Below, piece by piece: positions 1 through 8,428 of a stretch of DNA of 64,000 nt. The DNA is from Leptolyngbya sp. O-77. Its GTDB lineage: Bacteria; Cyanobacteriota; Cyanobacteriia; Elainellales; Elainellaceae. The notes below the pieces were generated by a model. The model was not told where the DNA came from. It worked only from the letters and a program-made list of their open reading frames with translations, and searched no databases. Both the position numbers and the translations under genes were made by a program. Every line of letters begins with the position of its first letter. Position 1 is the first letter of the stretch. The stretch lies in contig NZ_AP017367.1 in assembly GCF_001548395.1 (NCBI RefSeq), positions 4,625,001 through 4,689,000 of the forward strand, written 5' to 3'.

Positions 1-1
1 T

Positions 2-370
2 GGGCTAGAGCCAGAGCGCGTGTTCAAAACGCTGGTGGCCAGGGGCGATCGCACAGGTGTCATTCTCGCCGTCATTCCCGGCAACATGCACCTGAACCTC
101 AAGGCGCTGGCCGCCCTCTCCGGCAACCGCAAAGTTGAAACCGTTCCACTCAAAGAGGTGCAGCCGCTCACGGGCTACATTCGCGGCGGCGTGACGGCCC
201 TCGCCTGCAAAAAAGACTATCCCGTTTATATAGACGAGCTAATCGAGCTATTCGACACGATCACCATCTCCGCCGGAATGCGCGGTCTGCAAATCTTGAT
301 TGCGCCAAGCGACTACATTCAGGCTGTGAGCGGAACCGTCGGGGCGATCGCCCAGGAGAAGGAAAGTTAG
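2..370 (+). CDS. ybaK: YbaK/EbsC-type aminoacyl-tRNA deacylase, 5' end outside window
   Basis: The reading frame is already open at base 2 (GLEPERVFKTLV...), so the true start lies to the left; the GTG at 20 is internal. The family hydrolyses misacylated tRNA in trans, typically Cys-tRNA(Pro) or related species. The family landmarks visible are VFKTLV at the left edge, the KxxxxVPLKEVQPLTGYIRGGV block, and a C-terminal GMRGLQILIAPSDYI segment followed by the usual short helix. The visible 122 residues are roughly the last three quarters of a ~160-residue protein. It is followed by a polypurine/polypyrimidine tract and then a convergent peptidase gene. Substrate specificity cannot be read from the sequence. 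Confidence 0.85.
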   Translation, partial: GLEPERVFKTLVARGDRTGVILAVIPGNMHLNLKALAALSGNRKVETVPLKEVQPLTGYIRGGVTALACKKDYPVYIDELIELFDTITISAGMRGLQILIAPSDYIQAVSGTVGAIAQEKES

Positions 371-470
371 AAGAGAGAAGAGAGAAGAGAGAAGAGAGAA
401 GAGGGAAAAGGTGTCTTGAGATTTTCTTTTTTCGTTCTTCCTTTTTCTTTTTTCCTTTTCCCCCGTCACC
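366..470. repeat. polypurine tract followed by polypyrimidine tract (GAAGAG repeats)
   Basis: Right after the ybaK stop, repeated AGAGAAG units run to about 410, then a C/T-rich run occupies about 419-465. The two halves can pair imperfectly as a long hairpin between convergent genes, so a bidirectional terminator is plausible. Relatives of this element occur at 52461-52555 and 63612-63755. Confidence 0.7.
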
Positions 471-484
471 CCAACGCCTGTCCG

Positions 485-1999
485 CTACGGCGAGATCGTG
501 ATATCAATCTGCTGTGGGCTGCTTCCTAGTGTCGAAAGCGGTGGCTGAATTGCAGCACTATTGCCCACTACAAGCGTCACCAGTTTGTCGGGCTGGAGAT
601 AGGTCTGGGCGGCACGGAGAATATCTTCGGCGGTGGTGGCTTCGACCTGCTTCTGATACTGGAAGATAAAGTCTTTGGGGTAGCCGTAGTATTCGTAGCG
701 CATCAGGCGAGAGAGTGTCTGCCCCGGCGTTTCAAAGTTGAACACAAAGGCGTTGAGGGCTGAGTCTTTGGCCTGTTTTAGCTCCACGTCGGAAACGGGC
801 GTGGTGCGGACTTTTTCGATTTCCGCCTTGAGCGCCTGGATAAAGGGAACAGTTGCATCAGAGCGGGTCTGTCCGCCGCCCACAAATACGCCTGGATAGT
901 CAAACTGAGGCGACCAGTAGGCATACACCACATAGGCCAAGCCCTGGCGCGATCGCACTTCGTTCACTAGCCGCCCGCCAAAGCCGTTTAGCACGTCGTT
1001 TAACACCGTCATGGGTGCATAGTCCGGATCGCTCAGCTTGCCGCCGAGGTGCCCAATCAGCACGCTGCTCTGGGTAAGCTGGGGCTGATCAACCAGAAAA
1101 ATGCCGCCGGGTTGCGCCTGGGCGACCGCAGGCAGTGGGTTGAAATCAGGATTGTCTAGCGCGGGGTTCCGCGCCCAGTCGCCAAACTGCGCTTCGATGA
1201 GCGATCGCATTTCGGCGCTGTCAAAGTCGCCCACGATGCCCAGCAGCATGTTGTTGGGATGGAAGTAGGTGCGGTGGTAGGCGATCGCATCTTCACGCTG
1301 GATGCGGTCGAGGGTGGCGTATTCTGTCGTGCGAGCGTAGGGACTTTGCGGGCCGTAGATTAGCTTGAAAAATTCGCGGCGGGCGATGTCTTCAGGGTCG
1401 TCGTTGCGGCGGGCGATGAAGCCACGCCGCTGACTTTTCACTAGCGCAAACTTGTCGGGTGCAAAGGCCGGCTGGCGAATCACCTCGGCAAATAGCCCAA
1501 ACACCTCCGGCAAATCTTCGCTGAGGGCATAGAAGCTGGCATTGCCCGACGCATTGCTGATGCCGGTTTCCACATAGGCAGCGCGGCTTTCTAGCAAGGT
1601 GTTCAGGGCATCGGGCGTGTGTTTGAGTGTGCCCCCACTTCGCATCACCTCGCCCGTAATGCCGCTCAGTCCTACCTTGTCGGCGGGTTCCCAGCGACTA
1701 CCCACGCGAAAGAGGGCCGTGCCGCTAACGAGGGGCAATTCGTGGTCTTCGACCAAGTACACCATCAGCCCGTTGTCTAGCTGAAACTGGGTGTATTCCG
1801 GCAGTTGCACAGGCGGCAGCGGCGGAAAGGTGAGTTGGTCGTAGGGCAAGGCAGTCGCCGCCCGCACCGGATCAGGCGTGAGCCAGAGTCCTAGTAGCAG
1901 CAGTGGGGCGATCGCCCCCCAAGCCAGTCGCCGCAGCCATTTCGAGCGCAAGCCGAGCCGCCAGTTCGATCGCAAAGCCGTCATCCACACCTTCCTCAT
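485..1999 (-). CDS. M16 family peptidase-like protein, non-catalytic subunit
   Basis: About 504 residues from the ATG at 1999; the frame is open to 2053, and another ATG at 1984 has AGGAAGG in front. The N-terminus has a basic stretch and one hydrophobic segment ending ...PVRAATA, so it is exported or membrane-anchored. The M16 fold is clear: LDNGLMVYLVEDHELP, then SRQGLAYVVYAYW in the second half. The inverted zinc motif HxxEH is missing (the position reads GLSGITGEVMRSGG), so this chain cannot bind catalytic zinc. The R...GLAY region is what non-catalytic M16 partners contribute to the substrate pocket. It starts just after the catalytic gene upstream, so the two likely form a heterodimer handling small peptides in the periplasm or thylakoid space. 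Confidence 0.85.
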   Translation of the reverse strand: MRKVWMTALRSNWRLGLRSKWLRRLAWGAIAPLLLLGLWLTPDPVRAATALPYDQLTFPPLPPVQLPEYTQFQLDNGLMVYLVEDHELPLVSGTALFRVGSRWEPADKVGLSGITGEVMRSGGTLKHTPDALNTLLESRAAYVETGISNASGNASFYALSEDLPEVFGLFAEVIRQPAFAPDKFALVKSQRRGFIARRNDDPEDIARREFFKLIYGPQSPYARTTEYATLDRIQREDAIAYHRTYFHPNNMLLGIVGDFDSAEMRSLIEAQFGDWARNPALDNPDFNPLPAVAQAQPGGIFLVDQPQLTQSSVLIGHLGGKLSDPDYAPMTVLNDVLNGFGGRLVNEVRSRQGLAYVVYAYWSPQFDYPGVFVGGGQTRSDATVPFIQALKAEIEKVRTTPVSDVELKQAKDSALNAFVFNFETPGQTLSRLMRYEYYGYPKDFIFQYQKQVEATTAEDILRAAQTYLQPDKLVTLVVGNSAAIQPPLSTLGSSPQQIDITISP

Positions 2000-2056
2000 G
2001 CCCTTAATCCTAACTAAGCTTTCCTGCTCTGACGTTGCAGCATCGACCCCCAACCC

Positions 2057-3610
2057 TTACTCCTCCGGCAGGAGTTTACCAATTGTCAGCTTTTGCGGCA
2101 CAAATAGCGACTGGGCGACCCGCTGCACGTCTTCTGCCGTCACCGATTCAAACGCCTTCAGGTCTTCAAATAAATTGCGCCAGTCTCCAGTATTTGCTTC
2201 ATATTCCGGCAGCAGGCTAGCCATCCCCCGGCCAGATGCCAGCAGTTGCAGCATTCCTGCCCGCGCTTGGGTCTTCACCCGCTCTAACTCTTCGGGCGCA
2301 ACTGGCTCCGTTTTTAGCCGATCTAGCTCAGCGTTGAGGATGGCGGCGATTTCCTCGATGGTGTGTCCCGGCGCAGTTTGAGCAAAAAACAGCATCATGT
2401 TGGAATAGCGATCGCCCGGAAAGCCATTTGCCACATCCGTACTCAGCGAGATGCCTGTTTCCACGAGCGATTTGTAGAGCCGAGAGGTGCGGCCACCCGT
2501 CAGCACAGAGGCCAAAATCTGATAAGTAGCATTGTCGGCATCGTCGCTAGCAGGGCGCTGATAGCCGACCAGATACCAGGGTTCCGTCTTTTGTCGCAGC
2601 ACCACCTCTCGCGGCCCAGTCTGGTTTGGCGCAGGAGCCGTAATGTTTGGGGCGCGGCTGCGGGTGCGGAAGCGACCAAAGTAAATCTCTGCCAGCCGCT
2701 TCACCTCGGCGGGATCAACGTCGCCCACCACCGCCATTGTGATGCGGTCTGGCGTGTAATAAGTGTCGAAAAAGTCCTGAATATCTCGGCGGGTCAGGTT
2801 GCGAATATCTTCTTCGTAGCCGATGATTGGGCGGCCATAGGGATGATCCGGAAAGCCCGCTTCTAGAAATGCTTCCACCATCTTGCCGATGGGCGAGTTG
2901 TCCGTCCGCATGCGCCGCTCTTCCAGGATTACGTCCTTTTCTTCGTAAAACTCACGAAAGACGGGATCAAGGAATCGGTCGGACTCCAGCGACATCCACA
3001 GTTCCAGCTTGTTGGACGGAAAGCTGTAAAAATAGCGCGTTGCATCCGCGGAGGTGGTCGCATTTAGCCCGACACCGCCTGCCCGTTCCACCACCTGCCC
3101 ATATTCGTTTTGGCGGACGTACTGCGCGGCTTGCGATCGCACTCGGTCAAACTCTTCCTCTAGCTCGGCGGCGCGGCCGGTCTGTCCTGCGGCCTTGGCC
3201 GCCTGGATGCGGTCAAATAGCCGATCCAGTCGAGCCAGCAGCGGCCGCTCGGCGGCGTAGTCGCTGGTTCCCAGGCGCGTTGTGCCCTTGAATGCCAGAT
3301 GCTCCAGGAAATGGGCGGCTCCGGTCTTGCCTTCGGCTTCGTAGGCTGCCCCCACATTCACATAGGTCATGAACGAAATCACCGGAGCCTGATGCCGCTC
3401 TAGCACGATGAATTTCATGCCATTGTCGAGGGTGAATTCGGTGACGCGATCGACCACCCGATCGATGTAGGGCTGGATCGACAGCGGTTCAGAGCGGGGA
3501 GCCGTGCGGGCGATCGCCACGGTCGGAAACAGGCTCCACAGGCCCAGCAGCAGGGCCAATGCAACCGCAGGAATCAGGGCCAATCGTGCCCGATGAGTCT
3601 TCAAAGTCAT
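2057..3610 (-). CDS. M16 family zinc metallopeptidase, catalytic subunit
   Basis: About 517 residues from the ATG at 3610; the frame is open to a GTG at 3670, but MTLKTHRARLALIPAV... makes a normal signal peptide or anchor. The inverted zinc motif HFLEH is intact (AAHFLEHLAFKGTTRLG), and the downstream glutamate region EEKDVILEERRMR fits the third zinc ligand of the pitrilysin/processing-peptidase class. It also has RTSRLYKSLVETG in the second M16 domain. It is the first gene of a two-gene unit with the zinc-less partner. Substrate is unknown; peptide turnover outside the cytoplasm is the family expectation. Confidence 0.9.
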   Translation of the reverse strand: MTLKTHRARLALIPAVALALLLGLWSLFPTVAIARTAPRSEPLSIQPYIDRVVDRVTEFTLDNGMKFIVLERHQAPVISFMTYVNVGAAYEAEGKTGAAHFLEHLAFKGTTRLGTSDYAAERPLLARLDRLFDRIQAAKAAGQTGRAAELEEEFDRVRSQAAQYVRQNEYGQVVERAGGVGLNATTSADATRYFYSFPSNKLELWMSLESDRFLDPVFREFYEEKDVILEERRMRTDNSPIGKMVEAFLEAGFPDHPYGRPIIGYEEDIRNLTRRDIQDFFDTYYTPDRITMAVVGDVDPAEVKRLAEIYFGRFRTRSRAPNITAPAPNQTGPREVVLRQKTEPWYLVGYQRPASDDADNATYQILASVLTGGRTSRLYKSLVETGISLSTDVANGFPGDRYSNMMLFFAQTAPGHTIEEIAAILNAELDRLKTEPVAPEELERVKTQARAGMLQLLASGRGMASLLPEYEANTGDWRNLFEDLKAFESVTAEDVQRVAQSLFVPQKLTIGKLLPEE

Positions 3611-3816
3611 GCAAGCTGGGCGCAATCTATTCAGCGCAGTAAATTCCACAAGTTTCACGAAAAAATCCACAAGCCTCTTGCATAGTATCCACCGCAGGGG
3701 CGAGGCTGCCGCAGTAAATCATCGAAAATCTTCGATAAAAAAGGGTTTTCTATAAACTATTCTCGATTGTTGAGGCTTCTCAATCACCAGAATACTCGGG
3801 ATGATCGGGATGCTTC

Positions 3817-4092
3817 CTACAGCGCCTCGCTCCAGTCTGGGCAAATCTCACCCTCCCAGCCAAAGGGATGAAACCCGCAGATCAGCAGTTGACGGCGATC
3901 GCCATAGCCATAGGCAACCCCGTGATAATGCTCGCAGCCCAGGCAAGACTTGGGGCGCGACGGCGGTGTTTCGGTAAACCCAAGCTGCGATCGCAAAATA
4001 TGCAGGCGACTTTGGTGGCGATGCCAGCTTGCATGGTCGGCTTTTCGGAAGCTGTCGTTAGCGCGCCTGAAGGCATTGCGGGGAGCATTCAT
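3817..4092 (-). CDS. small cysteine-containing cyanobacterial protein
   Basis: About 91 residues from the ATG at 4092 (MNAPRNAFRR...); the frame is open to 4152, but that extension looks like non-protein sequence. The C-terminal half carries CLGCEHYHG, then LLICGFHPFG and ICPDW, giving four cysteines plus histidines spaced like a small metal-binding knuckle. The N-terminal half is basic. I recognise no named domain; the dense Cys/His/Trp pattern at the C-terminus supports a real gene. Function unknown. Confidence 0.6.
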   Translation of the reverse strand: MNAPRNAFRRANDSFRKADHASWHRHQSRLHILRSQLGFTETPPSRPKSCLGCEHYHGVAYGYGDRRQLLICGFHPFGWEGEICPDWSEAL

Positions 4093-4280
4093 AGGTCTGC
4101 GCGGAGAGTAAAAAAACAAGCTGCTCAAGCAGAACATGCAGACGGCGGACATCCAGCCTGCTTCATCTACATTTTATAGTTCCCCGCAGTCTCCCACGGG
4201 CCAACAGCAATGAACCGCAAACCACCGAACCGCAAACTAGGGCTTAGAACCCGTCGTGCCGGGCTTTTGCCAAGTCGATG

Positions 4281-4751
4281 TTATGCAATATCCGGCGGTA
4301 CTTGCGCTTTGCCCTGAGACTGCTGCAAAAACGCCTGAATCAGCGCTTGCAGGTTGGCACGAGTGACTTCAGTACCCGTATTCAGGTTCCCTGGTACTTC
4401 AAAAAAGATGATGCTGTCTACGCTAGTCATCGCTACCAGTTGAAATAGGATATGGGTGACAGGCATCGGGAACGCCATAATCTGGGGATCTTTTGCCAGC
4501 GGATTGGCCGTTGCGTCTTTCAGGCTGGCAAATGCATAAACCACGTTTTTTTGAGCATTGGTCTGGCTGCGATGGTTTAAAGTCGTCATCACCCATTGCT
4601 GCTCAAGGGTTTGTAGTATGTAATACTGGAGATGACGAAGCTGCTGAGCAATTTCCTTAAGGGCTGGGGCGATCGCCACCACTGCTGCTGGCGTTGCACC
4701 ATCCTGTGGCGCATTCTGAACGAGGTCTTGAAGCTGCTGATCCAGAGTCAT
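4281..4751 (-). CDS. conserved hypothetical protein
   Basis: 156 residues, no signal peptide or membrane span. The composition is Gln- and Ala-rich with helical segments (KEIAQQLRHLQYYILQTLEQQ) and a central strand-like region (IMAFPMPVTHILFQLVAM). It is not a member of a family I can name. Codon use resembles its neighbours, and it stands alone upstream of the hetZ leader, transcribed away from it. Function unknown. Confidence 0.55.
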   Translation of the reverse strand: MTLDQQLQDLVQNAPQDGATPAAVVAIAPALKEIAQQLRHLQYYILQTLEQQWVMTTLNHRSQTNAQKNVVYAFASLKDATANPLAKDPQIMAFPMPVTHILFQLVAMTSVDSIIFFEVPGNLNTGTEVTRANLQALIQAFLQQSQGKAQVPPDIA

Positions 4752-5202
4752 ACCGTTTGTTAATGACGTGTGTCTTGATTGAGCTGTGTGCGCTTTGGGC
4801 TATCATCCTCATCAGTCTAGTTCAGAAGCTCGTTTACGCGTCCAGTTTGCCCGCCTGATGTTTCGGTACGGATGCTTTTTGTACAGATTTTGTACGGATG
4901 GCGGGCGATCGCCGCTGAATCACTCCTAAAGGTGACAACTTTAGGTGGCGGCTTTAGGCGGCGGCTTCAGTAAAGCAAAGCGGTAAAGCAAAGCTTGCTG
5001 AAGCAACGGCTTTTCCCCTCAACGCGCTATAATAGCGCCCTCCAGCAACCCGTAGGTTTGCTGACTCGACTTGAATCAGGCTGTTGATCGAGAACGCCAG
5101 TCTGGACACAGACTGGGGCTGCACTACCCCACCCTTGCCACTCCGTAGGGGTGTGTTAACGTTGTAACGATCTACATCCATCAGGGAGAGAGCACCCAAG
5201 GC
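4752..5202. other. 451-bp hetZ upstream region with several inverted repeats
   Basis: No gene seen. It contains GTACA-N5-TGTAC at 4881-4895, flanked by two direct GTACGGATG copies (4866-4874, 4892-4900). A CCTAAAG/CTTTAGG hairpin lies at 4925-4945. A 15-bp palindrome with TATAAT at its centre lies at 5024-5038. Its length and structure suggest the control region of hetZ. Confidence 0.5.
5024..5038 (+). promoter_or_regulatory. candidate hetZ promoter: TATAAT inside a perfect palindrome
   Basis: GCGCTAT-A-ATAGCGC is a perfect 15-bp palindrome and contains TATAAT at 5028-5033, about 170 bp before the hetZ GTG. No well-placed -35 hexamer is obvious, so an activator-dependent promoter is possible. 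Confidence 0.4.
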
Positions 5203-6345
5203 GTGGAGGCTATTTTTAACCTGGTTTTTAACGAGCTGAAGCAAAGCACCCGTGCGTCTGAGCAAAACTGCCGCGACGTGACCTCCCGCATTACCGGAGA
5301 GGTCGCCCGCATTTGTTCAGAAAGCAAGCGCATTCAGTCGTCCGGAGAGGTCGAAGCCTGGTCAATCGCCCTTGCTCGCCACCGACTCAAGCAGTGTTTG
5401 AAATATTACCAGCTTGGGTCGCGCCGGGGTCGGGTTGACCTGCACAGCACCCTCAGCGCCGTGGTCTATCGCTACATCACGCCGCCCCAGGTGCAATCCA
5501 GCTATCAGGCGCGACTAGGGCTGATCGAAGATTTTCTGCAAATCTTTTATATCGAAGCCATCAACGCCTTCCGGCGCGAAAACCAACTTTCCCCCACCTA
5601 CAGTCCGCGCACAGCGCTGGAACTGGCAGAATACATGGCTTTTGCCGAGCGCTATGGCAAGCGGCGGATTCCGCTGCCGGGTCGCCGCAGTCAGCAGTTG
5701 ATCATTCTGCGGGCGCAGACCTTTTCGCAGCAGCAGCCGCCTGAAACGATGGTGGACATGGAGCAGGCGGCCGAAGGCGCAACTGGGGAAACCGACCAGT
5801 CGCGCAGCGGCGCGCCCATGCAGCAGGTGCGGGAACAGATGGTCGCCCAGGAGCCAGAGGTCGAAGAAGATTCCCTGCGGCATACTGTCGTCGCAGAACT
5901 GTTGAGTTATCTAGAAGAGCGCCAGCAAAAAGACTGTGCCGACTATTTCACGCTCCGGCTCCAGGATTTGCCGACGCAGGAAATCGAAAAAATTCTGGGA
6001 CTTACGCCCCGCCAGCGCGACTATTTGCAGCAGCGGTTCAAATATCACCTGATTCGCTTTGCCCTGTCGCATCACTGGGAACTGGTGCATCAATGGCTAG
6101 AGGCAGACCTAGAGCGAAATCTGGGGCTAACGCCGCAGCAGTGGGACGAATTGCTCAGCCGCCTCAGCACGACCCAACAGGAAATGCTAAAACTCAAACA
6201 GCAGGGCAGACCCGACGGGGCGATCGCCCAATCTCTCGGCTGCACGGCAACCCAAGTGCAAAAACAATGGTCTAAATTGCTAGAACTTGCTTGGGAAATT
6301 CGTAACAATGTTGTGTCCGGAGCAGGAGTAATCGGGGATGAATAG
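5203..6345 (+). CDS. hetZ: HetZ family DNA-binding developmental regulator
   Basis: 380 residues from the GTG at 5203; no in-frame ATG lies nearby and GGGAGAG sits about 12 bases upstream. In heterocyst formers HetZ is a DNA-binding protein acting early in heterocyst commitment with HetR, but homologues also occur in non-heterocystous filaments. The sequence has the highly conserved N-terminal block (AWSIALARHRLKQCLKYYQL, then HSTLSAVVYRYITPP and EAINAFRRENQLSPTYSPR). A variable Gln/Glu-rich linker covers about residues 170-230. The C-terminal part holds two helix-turn-helix-like segments (LPTQEIEKILGLTPRQRDYL and AIAQSLGCTATQVQKQW). It overlaps patU by 8 bp, the classic hetZ-patU arrangement. 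Its role in an organism without visible heterocyst genes is inference. Confidence 0.88.
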   Translation: MEAIFNLVFNELKQSTRASEQNCRDVTSRITGEVARICSESKRIQSSGEVEAWSIALARHRLKQCLKYYQLGSRRGRVDLHSTLSAVVYRYITPPQVQSSYQARLGLIEDFLQIFYIEAINAFRRENQLSPTYSPRTALELAEYMAFAERYGKRRIPLPGRRSQQLIILRAQTFSQQQPPETMVDMEQAAEGATGETDQSRSGAPMQQVREQMVAQEPEVEEDSLRHTVVAELLSYLEERQQKDCADYFTLRLQDLPTQEIEKILGLTPRQRDYLQQRFKYHLIRFALSHHWELVHQWLEADLERNLGLTPQQWDELLSRLSTTQQEMLKLKQQGRPDGAIAQSLGCTATQVQKQWSKLLELAWEIRNNVVSGAGVIGDE

Positions 6346-7348
6346 TGACTCAGAAGCTGAGGATATTGTTTCCTGGCTCCTACAACAGCTAGATCAATCG
6401 ACTGCTGCGCCATCAGGGGAAGCCGGTTTAGAAACCGGACGTGATGCGTTGGATGCAGCACATCCGCAATCGAATCACGATAATCTGCTCGACTCGGAAC
6501 AGCTCAACACGCTGTTGAACTACTTGACCGAGTCGGACATTTTTTCTTTTCAAGACACACCATTATCCCATTCAGGAGAGATACCTGCTGTGCAAGACCG
6601 TTTTTATGCTTTGTTGAGACATCGGTTGCGGGAGGAAATCGAGCGCCGACCGCCCCTCTATCCCTGGGAAACCGAAGTGCGAGAGTATGAAGATGCCCTC
6701 GCGCCAGAGCTAGCGACTGCAACTGTCTGGGCATCCCAAATGCAGGCACTCAACCTGCCCGTGCCGATGCCCGAAGGCGTGCTAAATCGCCTGTTTGAAC
6801 AGTGCCAATCGCTGCTGCAATCCTCGTTGCAGGAAGGCAGAAAGCTGGTACAAGCTGTGGAGTCTTTGTTTCCTGGTGAGTCGGCCGCGCTAAATCACCT
6901 CGCTGGCTATGTAATGGCGGCTCCTGCCCGTTCCGGAGCGTCTGCTCCTGTTTTGGAAGGCGTGCCCGATCATTATGATGCAGCGACCCAGCCTCAGCAA
7001 ATGCTGCTGTCGCTGGTGGCAGCGCGGGAAATTTTGAATACGCTGGTGTTGACTGTTTCTCCTGCTCAGCCAGTGCTAGAGCGCGAATGGCATACCACGG
7101 CTGGCTTGCTGACTCTGCGGGCAATGCTACTGGAATCTGGTAGTTTGCGGCTGGTGGCCCAACTGCCCTGCGCCGGACGGCTAAAGCTGCAAAGCAGCGA
7201 GGTCGAAAAGAGCGCCCATCGCGCCAATGCTGGCCCAGTCAGCCTGGAGTTGCTGGAAGTGGAAGCATTGCAATCCTACTCGGTGCAAGTTGAACTGGAG
7301 CAAGCAGGCACGAAGTCGCTGTCGTTTGCGATCGCCATTGGTGAGTAA
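6338..7348 (+). CDS. patU: PatU-like heterocyst-pattern protein
   Basis: 336 residues, starting inside the last codons of hetZ (ATG at 6338), so the two are translationally coupled. PatU proteins are pattern-formation factors; Anabaena has the gene split into patU5 and patU3, whereas this one is a single reading frame. Support comes from gene order and from the block RPPLYPWETEVREYED with the following TATVWASQMQALNLPVPMP. The N-terminal 80 residues are acidic and low in complexity. The C-terminus (about 220-336) is strand-rich (AREILNTLVLTVSP, then LEVEALQSYSVQVELEQAG). No enzymatic motif is visible. Terminated by the hairpin at 7422-7453. Confidence 0.82.
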   Translation: MNSDSEAEDIVSWLLQQLDQSTAAPSGEAGLETGRDALDAAHPQSNHDNLLDSEQLNTLLNYLTESDIFSFQDTPLSHSGEIPAVQDRFYALLRHRLREEIERRPPLYPWETEVREYEDALAPELATATVWASQMQALNLPVPMPEGVLNRLFEQCQSLLQSSLQEGRKLVQAVESLFPGESAALNHLAGYVMAAPARSGASAPVLEGVPDHYDAATQPQQMLLSLVAAREILNTLVLTVSPAQPVLEREWHTTAGLLTLRAMLLESGSLRLVAQLPCAGRLKLQSSEVEKSAHRANAGPVSLELLEVEALQSYSVQVELEQAGTKSLSFAIAIGE

Positions 7349-7421
7349 GTCAGATTTGTCGTGTGCCAAGACCGCACACCCAAATTGCACAGACTTATAC
7401 AGCTAGCTAACTAATCGATTC

Positions 7422-7453
7422 AATCCCGTGTTTCATAAGCGCGGGATTTTTTT
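7422..7453 (+). terminator. rho-independent terminator of hetZ-patU
   Basis: AATCCCG (7422-7428) pairs with CGGGATT (7442-7448) and is followed by a run of T, about 75 bases after the patU stop. Confidence 0.8.
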
Positions 7454-7480
7454 GTGCAGGATTGTATCTTGCACTACGCG

Positions 7481-7611
7481 ATATTTGGCTATGAGTATCT
7501 GGCTATGAGTATCTGGCTACGAATATCTGGCTATAAGTATCTGGCTACGAATATCTGGCTATAAGTATCTGGCTAAGTATCTGGCTACGAATATCTGATG
7601 AGTATCCGATC
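7481..7611. repeat. 14-bp tandem array, unit TATCTGGCTAYRAR
   Basis: About eight adjacent copies of the unit, alternating between ...CTACGAA and ...CTATAAG variants, so a 28-bp higher-order unit is visible; one copy has lost two or three bases. It fills the gap between the hetZ-patU terminator and the 3' end of the convergent pentapeptide gene. 14 is not a multiple of 3 and the array is not coding. Confidence 0.9.
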
Positions 7612-7623
7612 CTACAAGCAACG

Positions 7624-8184
7624 CTAGAAACAATTCAGCGTGTCGCGGGTGTTGCGCCCGGTGACCGGATTCGTGCCCTGAGCCACCGCACAGAGCTTGT
7701 CCTGCATATCTTCGCGCAGCAGGACATCGGTAAAATCTGCCCCGTCGATGATTGCACCCTCGAATCGGGCGTTAAAGGCAAATGCGCCTTCCAGAATGGC
7801 GTTTTTGAGGTTAGCTTCGACCAAGCGGGCCGAATCGAGGGTGGCGTTGGTCAAGTTAGCTGCTTCCAGGTTGGCGCTCTCCAGATTTGCCGCAAAAAAG
7901 CTGACACCCTGAAGTTGGGTGTGGCTGAGGTTTGCGTTGCGGAGGTTAGCCTTAGTAAAGCTGGAGTCGGTGAGGTCGCGCCCCGAAAAGTCAGCATCGA
8001 CGAGGTTTTCGCGGTTGTAGTCGAGCGCCTGAGCCGGAGCTGGAGAAAGTAGGGCGATCGCCCCCACCAGCACCAGGCTCCACCCCAGCATCCGCCAGCC
8101 AGACGAAATCAGGGGTTGCAACACCTGCCAAACCTCAGCGCCACCGACACGCAGCACCAAACCCGAATAAAACCCACGCATCAT
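7624..8184 (-). CDS. lumenal/periplasmic pentapeptide-repeat protein
   Basis: About 186 residues from ATG 8184 (an adjacent ATG at 8181 is equally possible; AGGAAG precedes them). A hydrophobic segment (MLGWSLVLVGAIALLSP) ending in APAQALDYN gives an export signal cleaved near residue 55. It is followed by about eight A(D/N)LxX pentapeptides (NLRNANLSHTQLQ, NLESANLEAANLTNATL) that form a right-handed beta-helix. The C-terminal tail LCAVAQGTNPVTGRNTRDTL resembles plant and cyanobacterial thylakoid-lumen pentapeptide proteins of the TL15/TL17 type, which is the basis for the location. Biochemical role is unknown for the family. Confidence 0.85.
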   Translation of the reverse strand: MMRGFYSGLVLRVGGAEVWQVLQPLISSGWRMLGWSLVLVGAIALLSPAPAQALDYNRENLVDADFSGRDLTDSSFTKANLRNANLSHTQLQGVSFFAANLESANLEAANLTNATLDSARLVEANLKNAILEGAFAFNARFEGAIIDGADFTDVLLREDMQDKLCAVAQGTNPVTGRNTRDTLNCF

Positions 8185-8428
8185 CTTCCTACCTGGCACA
8201 GTAAGTTATGTTGATTAAGTTACGTTGATTGCAGAAACGCCTTATATCGATTCTCGATTTTGGATTTGCGATTTTAGATTGCCCGTCAAGCGTCTGCGGG
8301 ACTTCCAGCAACTCCATCCGTAGCTCTGCTTGGGGGAGTCGATATCAGACAGATTCCTACTTAAAAGATCCTACCCGAATCCCCGCGCAAGTCTGCGGCC
8401 GCCTGTTTCAGAATCCGTCGCCATACCC

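Noticed and set aside
5130..5160. HetR-type box (GAGGGGT-N-ACCCCTC) upstream of hetZ
   Set aside because: CCCC and GGGG tracts are present, but the arms do not form the expected inverted repeat.
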